Of a stretch of 64,000 nt of DNA, positions 50,637-60,350 are shown piece by piece. Under the pieces are notes generated by a model. It was not told the DNA's origin. It did not search any database and worked only from the letters and a program-made list of their open reading frames with translations. This stretch comes from SZAS-18 sp038322235 (lineage in GTDB: Bacteria; Verrucomicrobiota; Verrucomicrobiia; Chthoniobacterales; SZAS-18): positions 61,794 through 125,793 of the forward strand of contig JBBQFQ010000008.1 in assembly GCA_038322235.1 (NCBI GenBank), given 5' to 3'. The translations under genes were made by a program, and so were the position numbers. The first letter of the stretch is position 1, and every line of letters begins with the position of its first letter.

Positions 50637-51941
50637 CTACTCCAAAGCGTACATCGCGCCGTCCGTGCTGCCCACGAACACCACCCCCTTCGCGACGAGC
50701 GGCGTCGAGAAGATCGCTCCGATCGCGAATTGACGATCGGCGGCGGCGAGGGGCTTCTCGCGCCATCCCGACGAGAAAATCAGCGGTCCGTTCAACTTTG
50801 CATCTGCCGTGAGGGTCCAGTCGGCGTTTCGCCGCGAAGTCTCCGTCCGGAATTCCCAGAGGACGTCACCGGTCTTCACGTCGCGCGCCTCGAGGATGCC
50901 GTTCAGGACTCCGACCAGCACGACGTCGCCCGCCACGACCGGCGACGAAAAGACGTAGGCTTTGCCCTGCAGGCGCAGCACCGGCTTCCCCGTCGCGGCG
51001 TCGACCACATGGTAGAGACTCGAATCCGATGTTCCGAAATAGACTTTCCCCTGCGCGACGGCCGGAGAGCTGATCACCCAGCTCCCCTCGTTTCCGAAAC
51101 GCCACTTCTCCTTTCCGGTCGCGGCGTCGAGCGCATAGACATTCGCGTCGCGGCAGCCGGTATAGACCACTCCGTCGACGACGGCGGGAGAGGACTGGAA
51201 TCCCACCTGATTGTGCACGAGCGGATCCTCGCCCGCGTGAAAGCGCCACTTCTCCTTTCCGGTCGTGGCGTCGACGGCGTAAAATCGGCTGTCCCAGCTC
51301 CCGAAGTAAAGGATGCCATCAGCGTAGGCTGGGGACGCGTGGACCACGTCGCCCGTCGGGAATTTCCAGCGCAGCTCACCCGCCGCGGCATCGACGGCAT
51401 AAAGATGTCCATCGCCGCTCCCGAAGTAGACCACTCCCTTCACGACCACGGGGCTGGACAAAAAGACGTCGAACGGATCCGCGATCGTCTGATTCTTCGG
51501 CAGAAAGCCGTGCAGCCCCTTCGCCTCGAAGCGACGCTCGCCTCCGGTGGCAAATTTCCACTTCGGTCCGCCCGTCTTCGCATCGAGCGCGTAGAATTTT
51601 CCGTCGTAGCTGCCCACGAAGACGACGCCATCGGCGACGGCGGGAGTGGCGCAGACCGGCCCGTTCGTGATATGCCGCCAGAGCTGACGGCCGGTCTCCT
51701 CTTCGACGGCGTAGATGCCGCCGTCGTCGCTGCCGAAGTAAATGACGCCATCCTGCAGGACCGGGGAGGACACGATGCGATCGCCCGTCGGGAACTTCCA
51801 CTTTACGCGGTGAAACGTGCGGGGAGCGGCGGCAGCCGAGACGCCGGTATGCGCGGCATCGCCGCGAAACATGGCCTGCGCGGGGCAGATGAGCGGGACC
51901 GCGCAGGTGAGCAGCGTGAAGGCGAGCGGGGGGCGTTTCAT
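50637..51941 (-). CDS. Exported PQQ-type beta-propeller repeat protein
   Basis: A 434-residue protein with a signal peptide (MKRPPLAFTLLTCAVPLICP, cleavage near AQA). About eight blades with the repeat SSPVV-x-x-G-V-V-Y-F-G-S-x-D-G-x-x-Y-A-V/L-D-A-x-x-G-x-x-x-W-K-F, for example LYAVDAAAGELRWKFPTGD and FYAVDATTGKEKWRFHAGE, make an almost perfectly regular propeller. The full PQQ-binding set is not visible, so it is more like a BamB-type or structural propeller than a quinoprotein dehydrogenase. It lies 9 bp before the next minus-strand gene's end (51951-52670), suggesting an operon. Confidence 0.88.
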   Translation of the reverse strand: MKRPPLAFTLLTCAVPLICPAQAMFRGDAAHTGVSAAAAPRTFHRVKWKFPTGDRIVSSPVLQDGVIYFGSDDGGIYAVEEETGRQLWRHITNGPVCATPAVADGVVFVGSYDGKFYALDAKTGGPKWKFATGGERRFEAKGLHGFLPKNQTIADPFDVFLSSPVVVKGVVYFGSGDGHLYAVDAAAGELRWKFPTGDVVHASPAYADGILYFGSWDSRFYAVDATTGKEKWRFHAGEDPLVHNQVGFQSSPAVVDGVVYTGCRDANVYALDAATGKEKWRFGNEGSWVISSPAVAQGKVYFGTSDSSLYHVVDAATGKPVLRLQGKAYVFSSPVVAGDVVLVGVLNGILEARDVKTGDVLWEFRTETSRRNADWTLTADAKLNGPLIFSSGWREKPLAAADRQFAIGAIFSTPLVAKGVVFVGSTDGAMYALE

Positions 51942-51950
51942 GGCGGCGGA

Positions 51951-52670
51951 TCAGGGGTTGGAACGACGGAGAACGAGTGGGAGTTCGAACGGTCCTTGCG
52001 TGAGCACGCCCTGAAGTTCCCCGGCTTCCTTCTTCAGACGGGCCTCAAAGGTGATACCGAACGCGCGCGATTCGATCGCGAGGAAGTCGCCGGTCTGGGT
52101 GAGGAGATCCACGGGCAACTGATTTGTTTTCTTCCCGACGATCACGAAGTCCGCCGCCGCCGCCGCCGCGGACCCCGTCGGGCGCGATAACTTTAAAGTG
52201 ACGTCGCGCGGATAACCCATGAGCTCGTAGCGTCCCTTCCACTCGCCCTCAAACTCGCGTGCGATGGACGTGCTGACGCGCGGCGGCTCGACCTGGGGCG
52301 CCCCGGTTCGCGTGAGCTCGAAAGGCGCGGAGAGGCCGCCTTGCAGGAATTCACCGTTCAGGCCGCCCGCCGGAGTCAGGCGGGTTTTGCAGCGCGCGGG
52401 CTCAAATCCAGGGGCACTCAAGGAGTCTTTGATCGCGAAGCTCGCCTCGGTCTCCTTCACGACGAGATCGCCGAGAGGGGCGCCCTTGATTCCGAGACCG
52501 GGAAGAATCACGGACCCAGTCCAAGTTCCGGTGGAGTCCTGGGCGAGGTCCACGACAAGGGTCAATTCGCGCCCTGGAATCTGGATGCGGCCTTCCCAGC
52601 GCGCAGATGGCAGGGCGCACGCGTCGCTGGCGCATAGCGAGGCAAAGAAGAGAAACATGAGGTGTCGCAT
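51951..52670 (-). CDS. Exported hypothetical protein
   Basis: A 239-residue protein with a signal peptide (MRHLMFLFFASLCASDACAL). It consists of two similar beta-sandwich-like halves: ARWEGRIQIPGRELTLVVDL with GTWTGSVILPGLGIKGAPLG, and GEWKGRYELMGYPRDVTLKL with ADFVIVGKKTNQLPVDLLTQ. The G-x-W-x-G pattern is typical of exported domains found beside alpha/beta hydrolases in this phylum. Function unknown. It is followed 9 bp later by the propeller gene in the same direction. Confidence 0.75.
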   Translation of the reverse strand: MRHLMFLFFASLCASDACALPSARWEGRIQIPGRELTLVVDLAQDSTGTWTGSVILPGLGIKGAPLGDLVVKETEASFAIKDSLSAPGFEPARCKTRLTPAGGLNGEFLQGGLSAPFELTRTGAPQVEPPRVSTSIAREFEGEWKGRYELMGYPRDVTLKLSRPTGSAAAAAADFVIVGKKTNQLPVDLLTQTGDFLAIESRAFGITFEARLKKEAGELQGVLTQGPFELPLVLRRSNP

Positions 52671-52881
52671 GGGGCTCGGCGGTGAGGGATCGTGCGGTTC
52701 CGGAAATCGGACCGATGCGAGCGAACGTGCTTCGGGATCGACTCGCCCGTCGATTCCATTCCGCCGCGCCAACCCAAAGCCGCAGCTTCGGCAGATCGGA
52801 GCGCGCTCCCTTCGTGCTGGAATTGCGAAGATGGTGGAAAACCTTTTGGGCGTCGGCGCCTTCCCTCTCGCCCACCGCGCG

Positions 52882-53619
52882 CTAAAGACTCATCCGCTCG
52901 CGGAGCAGCTGGCTGCGGCGGCGGGAGACCTCGATGGCGCGACCGTCCGCCAGCTTGAGGATGAGGGCTCCGCCAAAACCGGCCTCGATCCTGGTCACCG
53001 CGGTCAGATTCACGAGGTGCTGCCGGCTCGCTCGGAAAAAGAGCGAATCACTGAGCCGTTCCTCCAGGTAATTGAGCGAGCGCGCGAGCAGCGCCATCTC
53101 TTTCACGCGAAAGAAGACGCGGCTGTACTCTCCGTCCGCCTCGACGAGCTGAATCTCGCCGGCTCGCACGAACCAGCATCGGTCACCGTCCTTGATGAAG
53201 ACTTGATCCGATGGTCCGAGCCGCGAGATCGGGGGCGTGACGACATCGTCAGCGGGAGTCGCGACGGGGATGGCGTTGGAAAGCCGCCGGAGACTCTGCG
53301 CGAGCCGGTCGGATTCGATCGGCTTCAGGAGGTAGTCGAGCGCTCCGAACGAAAATGCCCGGAGGGCGTGTTCATCATGAGCGGTGGTGAAGATGACGGC
53401 CGGCGGATGCGCCAGATCCCGCAACAATTCAAAACCGTTTCGCCCCGGCATCTGCACGTCGAGAAAAACGAGATCGGGGCGGAGGCTCTCGATCGCCCGG
53501 TCGGCTTCGTTAGCGTCGCAGGCCTCACCGACGATGGCGATCTCCGGATGCACGGAGAGCAGGCGGCGCAGGTCGGACCGGGCCAGACGTTCGTCGTCCA
53601 CGATCAACGCGCGGGTCAT
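52882..53619 (-). CDS. LytTR-family response regulator
   Basis: A 245-residue transcriptional regulator. The receiver domain (1-120) has the acidic pair D8-D9, phosphoacceptor D54 in FLDVQMPG, T79 in IFTTAHDE and the conserved Lys in YLLKPIES. A LytTR DNA-binding domain follows (~135-245: QVFIKDGDRCWFVRAGEIQL, VEADGEYSRVF, RASRQHLVNLTAVTRIE). Start ATGA overlaps the stop of the histidine kinase gene (53616-53619), the classical operon arrangement for LytS/LytR-type pairs. Targets are unknown; LytTR sites are imperfect 9-bp direct repeats and none was sought systematically. Confidence 0.95.
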   Translation of the reverse strand: MTRALIVDDERLARSDLRRLLSVHPEIAIVGEACDANEADRAIESLRPDLVFLDVQMPGRNGFELLRDLAHPPAVIFTTAHDEHALRAFSFGALDYLLKPIESDRLAQSLRRLSNAIPVATPADDVVTPPISRLGPSDQVFIKDGDRCWFVRAGEIQLVEADGEYSRVFFRVKEMALLARSLNYLEERLSDSLFFRASRQHLVNLTAVTRIEAGFGGALILKLADGRAIEVSRRRSQLLRERMSL

Positions 53620-54788
53620 GGGGCCGTCGCGAGGAGCGTGGGGATCGCTGCGTCGGAGCCACCACTCGGGGCTGCGCTGGCATCCGGACGCCGGGCGGGC
53701 AATTCGAGCCGGGCTTCAACCCAGCCCCCGCCGGCGTCGCCGATCGTCAATGTCCCGGCCGAGGCGAACATTTTCTCGAGCCGCTCGCGGATGCTTCGCA
53801 ACCCCACGCCGAGGGAATCTGCGCCGCGTTCGCCCGGCACGAAGCGGCCGGTATTCCGGACCGAGAGAATCAGCCGGCCGGCTTCTTCGCCCGCGCGAAT
53901 GGCGATCGAGCCCCGGCCCGGCTCCCGGGAGACTCCGTGCTTGATCGCGTTCTCGACCAGCGTGAGCACGGCCATCGCCGGGACGCGCAGCGGCCGGACG
54001 GCGGCGGGCACCTCCAACTCGACCTCGAGCCGTTCTTCGAGGCGCAGGCGTTCCAGCGCGAGATACGCCTCCACGATACGGATCTCGTCCGCGAGAGTGA
54101 CCGTGCCACTCGCGCTGGTTCGGAGCGTATACCGGAGGAGCGCGGAGAGCTGCGTGATCGCCTCCTGCGTCCGAACCGGGTCCTCGGTGACGAGGGCGCG
54201 AAGGGAGTTGAGGCAGTTGAAGAGGAAGTGCGGATTGAGTTGCGCCACGAGCGTCTCGTACCGCGCGTCGGCGAGAGCCAGTTGCAGTTCGAGTCGCGCG
54301 CGCTCCGCCCGTTCCTGCCGGCGCCACCAGGCGATTCCGAAATAGATGCCGCACCAAAGCGAGAACATGACCGTCATGTTGAACATGAGCAGAAGCGGGA
54401 TCGCGGGGCTCCACCGACCCTCGCCTGGTGCCAGCGGATCACCGAGCGCGACGAACCGGAGCCACCAGTACCCGTGGGCGAGAATCGTCATCAGCACCGC
54501 GAGGACGAAGATGGCGCCGAGCACCCGGCGGAGCAGGTCTCCGATCGGACGCTCAAGCCACGCCTGGCGGCGGACCAACGCTCGCAGCCCGTGCGAGAGC
54601 AACAGTCCACACGCGCTGAAGGCAAAGCTCGAGACGAACGCGGCGGCCGTCGGGGGGCGGATCGGGAAGAGAAGGTTCACGCCGCCATAAAGTCCCCAGC
54701 CGATGATCTGGCAGGTCCAGTAAAGCCGGCGCCAGCGGCGCTCCGTCGCGCCGACGGAGACATCGAGGGGCGGCGGCGGAAGGTTCAT
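53616..54788 (-). CDS. LytS-type sensor histidine kinase
   Basis: A 390-residue inner-membrane kinase. Four hydrophobic helices in the first ~155 residues (WTCQIIGWGLYGGVNLLFPI; AAFVSSFAFSACGLLLSHG; VLGAIFVLAVLMTILAHGYW; PLLLMFNMTVMFSLWCGIYF) precede a coiled-coil linker and the His_kinase domain, with phosphorylatable H187 in QLNPHFLFNCLNSLRALV. The ATPase part has the N box LVENAIKHGV and a G box GVGLRSIRERL. No periplasmic sensor domain is visible, so the signal is likely sensed within the membrane. It overlaps the response regulator by 4 bp and starts 26 bp after the alpha/beta hydrolase stop. Confidence 0.95.
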   Translation of the reverse strand: MNLPPPPLDVSVGATERRWRRLYWTCQIIGWGLYGGVNLLFPIRPPTAAAFVSSFAFSACGLLLSHGLRALVRRQAWLERPIGDLLRRVLGAIFVLAVLMTILAHGYWWLRFVALGDPLAPGEGRWSPAIPLLLMFNMTVMFSLWCGIYFGIAWWRRQERAERARLELQLALADARYETLVAQLNPHFLFNCLNSLRALVTEDPVRTQEAITQLSALLRYTLRTSASGTVTLADEIRIVEAYLALERLRLEERLEVELEVPAAVRPLRVPAMAVLTLVENAIKHGVSREPGRGSIAIRAGEEAGRLILSVRNTGRFVPGERGADSLGVGLRSIRERLEKMFASAGTLTIGDAGGGWVEARLELPARRPDASAAPSGGSDAAIPTLLATAP

Positions 54789-54814
54789 CGGCTGGGTTCG
54801 CGGGGCGGCAGGAC

Positions 54815-55723
54815 CTACTTCGCGGCCAGTTCCGACGCGAGCGCAGTGTACCAAGCCTCCGGCGCATCATACATCACGAAGTGCTTCGCTTCCGGTAGCA
54901 CGAGAAAGCGGACCCCTTTCAGGCTGGCATACTGGGAGGTGTAGTTCCCCTCGATCTGCTCCCGCGGACCATACATCAGCTTGTCCTTCAGCGCGGCAAT
55001 CACGAGCGTGGGACACTGGATCTTCGCGACCTCGGGGCGCAGATCGGTCGTGAAAAGTTCGTAGATCGCCTGTCCCGTCGTCGCGGGATCCGACAGTCCG
55101 CAGACAGCGGCCAACTTCTCGGCGTCGGCCGGAGCATTCACCATGTTCGGCAGCGTCTGTTTCTGATACGCCATGAAACCCTCTGGGGTGGATTTCGCGA
55201 TCTGATCGCGCTGCGCTCCGGCCATCGGTTTCATTGTCTCGCCGGTGGCGGCGGGATTCATGGTGGCGGCGAGGAAGGGAATGCTGTCCATGATCACGAG
55301 GCGACCGATGAGATTCGGTTCCGTGCTCGCGATCATGACGCCGAGGGCGCCACCGAGGCTGTGCCCGACGATCACGGGCTTCTCGAGCCGGTGGGTTTTG
55401 ATGTAGCGGATGACTTCGTCGCGAACGGCGGGGAGAAATGAATCCCCTTTCACGGCGGGAGTGCTGCCAAAGCCGGCGAGACTGAGGACGTGGCACTGCG
55501 CCTTGTCCTGAAACTTCAAGACCGTCGCGTCCCAGACGGATCCGTCGCAGGTCAGACCGGGGATGAAGATTACCGGCCGGCCTTTGCCGGCGACCTTCAC
55601 GCGGAAGAGTTTTGGTTCGTCAGCGGCCGGGGGACGGCCCGCTTCCGGGGCCGCGTTGACGAGAACGCTGCCGAGAACGAGCGCGGCGGTGGTCGCGAGG
55701 AGAATGGAGTGGATGGGTTTCAT
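54815..55723 (-). CDS. Exported alpha/beta hydrolase
   Basis: A 302-residue protein with a signal peptide (MKPIHSILLATTAALVLGSV, cleavage near VNAA). The nucleophile elbow is GHSLGG with Ser122; an oxyanion segment FIPGLTCDGSVWD and a C-terminal catalytic His in PEAKHFVMYDAPEAW are present, so the enzyme should be active. Substrate unknown; ester or lactone hydrolysis is typical. It is the first gene of a probable operon with the LytS/LytR pair, which suggests that the two-component system controls it or responds to its product (inference). Confidence 0.92.
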   Translation of the reverse strand: MKPIHSILLATTAALVLGSVLVNAAPEAGRPPAADEPKLFRVKVAGKGRPVIFIPGLTCDGSVWDATVLKFQDKAQCHVLSLAGFGSTPAVKGDSFLPAVRDEVIRYIKTHRLEKPVIVGHSLGGALGVMIASTEPNLIGRLVIMDSIPFLAATMNPAATGETMKPMAGAQRDQIAKSTPEGFMAYQKQTLPNMVNAPADAEKLAAVCGLSDPATTGQAIYELFTTDLRPEVAKIQCPTLVIAALKDKLMYGPREQIEGNYTSQYASLKGVRFLVLPEAKHFVMYDAPEAWYTALASELAAK

Positions 55724-55928
55724 GGGATGGGATGTTGGAGACGCCCGTTTGGTTGGGCGCACGTGGCATCTTCGCGCCGCGGCCGCGATCGGGCGTGGGC
55801 GATCCCCCCGAGTGGCCAGAGCCGTCCGCCGAGTGGTCGGGATTTACCCGTCAGCGGCGAAGCGCGGCACTCGTCGATTCCCGCCCGCCCTTGCGCGGCT
55901 TCCCTCGCCGGGAACAATACGGCGTCCG

Positions 55929-56942
55929 ATGTCGCTCTTCCTCACGCCGCGTCAGCTTTCGCTTCACGCCGAGTTCTATCAGCGCTTCGGGCAATTGGCC
56001 GGCGCAGGGATCGGCGTGGTGCCGGCGCTCGAGCACCTGCGGGCGAATCCGCCCGCGTCGTCATACCGCGAGCCGATCGAGCGCATGCTCACGGTCCTCG
56101 CCGGCGGCGGGACGCTCACGCAGGCCCTGGAACGGGCGCGCGACCGGTTTCCCCTTTTCGATTCGGACATGATCCAACCCGGCGAGCGAAGTGGCCGGCT
56201 CGACGCCTGCTACCGCCTGCTCGCGCAACACTACGAGGCGCGCTCGCGCATGGCGGCTCTGACGATTCGCCAGGTCGCATATCCCATCGGTCTGCTCCAC
56301 CTCGGCGTTTTCCTTTTCGTCGGCGTGCTCCCGTTCGCGCAGTCGCAGTTTCAAGCCAGTGTCCTCGGCCTCGCGGGGCAGGTCGTGCTCACACTCGTGC
56401 CACTCTACGGGCTTGCGGCGTTCGTCACGCTGGCTCTGCAGAGTTCCCATAGCGAACGCTGGCGCGCTGTGGTGGAGTCCATCGTCGATCGCGTGCCGCT
56501 TCTCGGCCCCGCGCGGCGGTCGCTCGCCCTCGCCCGACTTTCGCTCGCGCTGGAGGCCCTCGTGAGCGCGGGCGTCAATCTGGTCGAGGCGTGGGAAATC
56601 GGCGCGCGAGGAAGCGGATCGCCGGCGATCCGTCGAACGGTCACGCTCTGGCGCTCGGCCCTGGAAAACGGCCGGACCCCCGCGCAGCTCGTGCGGGAGA
56701 GTCCGGTTTTTCCCGCGAAGTTTTCCAATCTCTACGCGACCGGCGAAGCCACGGGAAAGCTCGAGGAGTCGCTCGGCCACCTTCGCGCTCAATACGAGGA
56801 GGAAGGCACGCGGCGCCTCGAGACGTTCGTCGCGCTGATTCCGCGGCTGATCTACCTCGCGATCGTCGTCTATCTCGCGTGGAATATCGTGAGCTACTTC
56901 CGGAGCTACTTCGCGATGATCGAAGAGGTGTGGCGCGGGTAG
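55929..56942 (+). CDS. GspF/PilC-like type II secretion inner-membrane protein
   Basis: A 337-residue protein with two GspF domains: residues ~12-120 (FYQRFGQLAGAGIGVVPALE, GGTLTQALERARDRFPLFDS, IQPGERSGRLDACYRLLAQH) and ~210-320 (LEALVSAGVNLVEAWEIGAR, GEATGKLEESLGHLRAQYEE). Membrane helices lie near 125-145, 155-178 and 312-330. GspF proteins anchor pseudopilus or pilus assembly ATPases. No other secretion gene (gspE, gspG) is nearby, so its partners must be encoded elsewhere. The start at 55929 gives the normal N-terminus; the upstream open frame is not protein-like. Confidence 0.9.
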   Translation: MSLFLTPRQLSLHAEFYQRFGQLAGAGIGVVPALEHLRANPPASSYREPIERMLTVLAGGGTLTQALERARDRFPLFDSDMIQPGERSGRLDACYRLLAQHYEARSRMAALTIRQVAYPIGLLHLGVFLFVGVLPFAQSQFQASVLGLAGQVVLTLVPLYGLAAFVTLALQSSHSERWRAVVESIVDRVPLLGPARRSLALARLSLALEALVSAGVNLVEAWEIGARGSGSPAIRRTVTLWRSALENGRTPAQLVRESPVFPAKFSNLYATGEATGKLEESLGHLRAQYEEEGTRRLETFVALIPRLIYLAIVVYLAWNIVSYFRSYFAMIEEVWRG

Positions 56943-56957
56943 GCGCCACCGGTCGCG

Positions 56958-59900
56958 TCACGGCAGGTCGTAGATTTCCACAAGCCCGACACCGGTTCCA
57001 TCGCCCACGCCGCGGACGATCACGGTGTATGGACCCGGCGCGAGCGTGGCGATGATCGCGCTTTCCAGTGGATTCACCGGAGCGAGACCCGTCGCGACGA
57101 TCGAGCTCTGCTGGTCGGAAGCCCAGTCATCGTTCTGGCCGATCTGGTTCGCACCGGAGATAAGCTGCACGACCGGGTTCGCGAGGACGCCCGCCACGCC
57201 ACTCGCCACGAGAGTCGGTCCGATGGCGCGCACGATCACGCGCTTCGGGGCCGTGCCACCGATGACGAATCCGCCGATCATGACGTTGTCGCCGGTTTGC
57301 ACCCGGCCGCGCGTGGAGAGATTGATGATTTTCCCGGGAAAGCTGGCGCCGTCGAGGTCGTAGACTTCGAGCAAAGCGACGCCGCTCGTGTTCCCCACGC
57401 CGCGAACGATCGCGGTGTAGACCCCGGGTTGCAGAATGAGGAGAACCGCACTTTCGCGATCGTCCGTCGGCGGGAAGCCCGACGCTCTGATATCCGCTTC
57501 CTGCGTATCCTTCCAGTTGTCATTCCGCGCGATTTGCACGCCGCCGCTCACGATCTCGAGAGCCGGGTCGGCCAGGGCGCCCGCGACGCCCCGATTGGTC
57601 AGATCTGGTCCGATCGCCCGGACGAGCACTCGCTTGAACGAGCCCTGGATCACAAAGCCCGCAATTCCGACATTGTCGCCCGTCTCGACCCGCAGACGCG
57701 TGGCGAGATTGATGAGGAGCGACGCCGGCGTCGGGGTCGGTGAAGGGGTCGGGGTGACCGTTGGAATCGGCGTGGCCGTCGGTGTCGGCGTCGGCGTGAT
57801 CGTCGGGACGGGCGTGGGCGTCGGGGTCGGCGTCGAGATGACGATCGGCGCGGGCGTCGCCGTGGGAAGCGGAGTCAAGACTGGCCCGAGCAGCTTCGTC
57901 AGCGGGTAAGCCAGTGTTTCGCCGTTGGCGATGAAGGAGCCCGTCAGGTAAACGCGGCCATCGTTCTCGAAGCGAATATCGGTGCTGTCCGTCACGTAAG
58001 GAACCAACGTGACCGGGAGAGAAACGTTGGAATCCACGCTGCCATTGGGGAACAGACGGACAATGCCGGGTGCCGCGACTCCGTTGAAGTGGTCGAAGGC
58101 TCCCAGCACCCAAACTTTCCCGTCGGGCGCGACGCGTACGCGGTAGAGGTGCGGTGGCGCACCCGTCCGCGACGGGCCGGTTCCGACGGAAAAATCACCC
58201 GCAACGCTCCCGTCCGCGGAAACCTTGTAGACCGAAGCCGGGAGCGTTCCGAAGCCACCGGGCATCGGGGCATAGCCGAGATCGCGAACGTAGTAGATCG
58301 AGCCGTCCGTCGCGATGCTGGCGGTGGCGAACGGTGGGGCACTGGCGGCGACTCCACTGCCCGGGAAGTACGACGTCCCGTCGAGGGGATCGGTGATGGA
58401 GGCAGAAATGAAATACTGCGCCCCGGCTCCGAAGGTCGGACTGTTAAACGTGGGATCGAGGTCGCCGTTGGGATTGAAGCGCGCGAGTTTGAACTGCATC
58501 TCGAAGTTGTTCACCGAGTAAGGGCTTTGGGAGATGACGGAGAGGAAGCGGCCATCGGCATAAAGCGCGACGACCTGAAAAACGCCGATCACAATGGAGT
58601 CGATCGGGCCGGTCGGTGACGACCGGTAAAATACTCCGGCGTCCGCACCGCTGGACGCGAAGCTCGCGTCTTTCGCTCCCGTGCTGAGGCGCCGGACCAC
58701 CGGTGTGAACGTCGGGTCAAGCACCTGCTGCGCCCCGATCTGGAACACCTCCAACGGCAGATTGGTCGAGGGCTGAAGGAACACGGCCGCGGGCGCCCTA
58801 GTGGACGCCGTGGGTTGGAAGGCGGAATCGAAGACACCATCCTTCGACAGGCGAATAAGCTCCGGAGTTGGCGGATTGAAGAAGCTGTAGTTGCGCCAGA
58901 TGACGGCATATGTCTGATCCGCGGCGTCGAGATCAGCGGAGCTGGTGAAGTTCCAGTTCGCGAGCGAGCTCGAAAGCGAGAAAGATGCATCCCGCGTTCC
59001 CGTTGCCGTCAGTCGCACCATCGGCAGACCCGCCTGGCTGCCAAAATTGCTTTCCGCTCCGAACGCCAGGAGCTGAGCGCTGGTTTGACGGATCAGTCCA
59101 GGAGCGACGTATGCTTGGAGCGGCGCGACCGAAAAGGTCGCGTCGCGGGTTCCATCCGCGTTCAGCCGGAGGGCGTTTCCGATGGTGACCCCGAGGAGAT
59201 CGGCGTAGGCATAGCTTCCGGGGACGAAGGTCAGCCGGTTGCTCGCATCGAGAACGTTGCCCTGCTGCGGGAGCTGGAGAAACACGGTGCTGGACGAGAG
59301 CGTGGTGAACGAGCTGTCGAGCCCGCCGTTGGCGAGGAACTGAAAAATCCTGGGTCCAATGGCGAGGATCCGGTCATCGGTCAGCCGGTGGAGATGGGTG
59401 ATCGGGGGGGTGCCGAGGGGCATCGTGACCGCGGCGTAAGTCGAATCAAGCGCTCCCGTGTCCAGCAGGCGCAGGAGGTAGACCCGGGCGCCGGTCGGCC
59501 CTCGAAGCGACGTCGACGCGACGACGACCTGGCCGCCGGATTGAAGCGCGATCCCTCGAATCGGGCTCTGTACGCTGGTGCCGGGAACAAAGCTGGTGTC
59601 GAGATCGCCGTTCGCGAGCAATCGGGCCAGACCACGGCGCGAGGTGCCGTTCACGGACGAGAGGCGTCCGCCGATCAGGATCCGGCCCTGAGTGTCGAGA
59701 ACCGGGGCGGTGAAGATCGCGTCCGGTTCGGAGTTGAAGTCGGGAGAATGGAAGGACGAGTCGTTCGTTCCATCAGCGTTCAGCCGGACCAAGCCATTCT
59801 GACTACCGACGGGGAACTGGCTCGAGACCCGGGCAGAGACGAGGATTTTTCCGTCGGGTTGGACCGTCAGATAGCGAACGAGCGTATTGAAGGTCTGCTC

Positions 59901-60350
59901 GGTGAAACTCGGGTCCGTCGTGCCGTTGGCATTCAACCGGAACACCCGATAGATCGGATTGGCGATGGAGTCTTCATCGCCGATTCGGCGGCCTCCGACG
60001 AGCACCTTTCCATCGGCGGTGCAGGCAAGGGCATCGACTTCGACAAGGTTTGGATCGGCTTGAAAGCTGGCATCGACCGTGCCCGTGGTGGCGTCGAGAC
60101 GGGCAATCGAGCCGGTCCGCACGGCTCCCACGCCGAAGAGCGGGCCGCCGTTGATTGAAGCCGTGTACAGCCGTCCCTGACTATCCGCGCAGAGGAGATT
60201 GGTCGATACCGTGGTCGAAGCAAAGGTCGGACGAACAAACTGGGAATCAATAAGATAGGTGTCAATAGCGAGAGTAGAACTTGTCGCGAAACCGAAAGAA
60301 AGGAATCCGGCGAGGCGAACCCAGCCGAGGGGGGAGAGGAAGGAGGGCAT
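56958..60350 (-). CDS. Delta-60 repeat surface protein with two C-terminal beta modules
   Basis: A 1,130-residue exported protein (signal peptide MPSFLSPLGWVRLAGFLSFG). Residues ~30-850 consist of about a dozen delta-60 propeller-type repeats: L-N-A-D-G-T-x-D-x-S-F followed by V-Q-P-D-G-K-I-L-V-x-x-x, for example LTVQPDGKILVSA and RLNADGTNDSSF. A Thr/Pro linker (STPTPTPTPVPTITPTPTPT) leads to two tandem ~123-residue modules, LINLATRLRVETGDNVGIAG and IINLSTRGRVQTGDNVMIGG, each ending in VALLEVYDL/VGLVEIYDL. The same module ends the protein encoded at 14397-15485. Probably a large cell-surface or outer-membrane-associated protein; ligand unknown. Confidence 0.9.
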   Translation of the reverse strand: MPSFLSPLGWVRLAGFLSFGFATSSTLAIDTYLIDSQFVRPTFASTTVSTNLLCADSQGRLYTASINGGPLFGVGAVRTGSIARLDATTGTVDASFQADPNLVEVDALACTADGKVLVGGRRIGDEDSIANPIYRVFRLNANGTTDPSFTEQTFNTLVRYLTVQPDGKILVSARVSSQFPVGSQNGLVRLNADGTNDSSFHSPDFNSEPDAIFTAPVLDTQGRILIGGRLSSVNGTSRRGLARLLANGDLDTSFVPGTSVQSPIRGIALQSGGQVVVASTSLRGPTGARVYLLRLLDTGALDSTYAAVTMPLGTPPITHLHRLTDDRILAIGPRIFQFLANGGLDSSFTTLSSSTVFLQLPQQGNVLDASNRLTFVPGSYAYADLLGVTIGNALRLNADGTRDATFSVAPLQAYVAPGLIRQTSAQLLAFGAESNFGSQAGLPMVRLTATGTRDASFSLSSSLANWNFTSSADLDAADQTYAVIWRNYSFFNPPTPELIRLSKDGVFDSAFQPTASTRAPAAVFLQPSTNLPLEVFQIGAQQVLDPTFTPVVRRLSTGAKDASFASSGADAGVFYRSSPTGPIDSIVIGVFQVVALYADGRFLSVISQSPYSVNNFEMQFKLARFNPNGDLDPTFNSPTFGAGAQYFISASITDPLDGTSYFPGSGVAASAPPFATASIATDGSIYYVRDLGYAPMPGGFGTLPASVYKVSADGSVAGDFSVGTGPSRTGAPPHLYRVRVAPDGKVWVLGAFDHFNGVAAPGIVRLFPNGSVDSNVSLPVTLVPYVTDSTDIRFENDGRVYLTGSFIANGETLAYPLTKLLGPVLTPLPTATPAPIVISTPTPTPTPVPTITPTPTPTATPIPTVTPTPSPTPTPASLLINLATRLRVETGDNVGIAGFVIQGSFKRVLVRAIGPDLTNRGVAGALADPALEIVSGGVQIARNDNWKDTQEADIRASGFPPTDDRESAVLLILQPGVYTAIVRGVGNTSGVALLEVYDLDGASFPGKIINLSTRGRVQTGDNVMIGGFVIGGTAPKRVIVRAIGPTLVASGVAGVLANPVVQLISGANQIGQNDDWASDQQSSIVATGLAPVNPLESAIIATLAPGPYTVIVRGVGDGTGVGLVEIYDLP

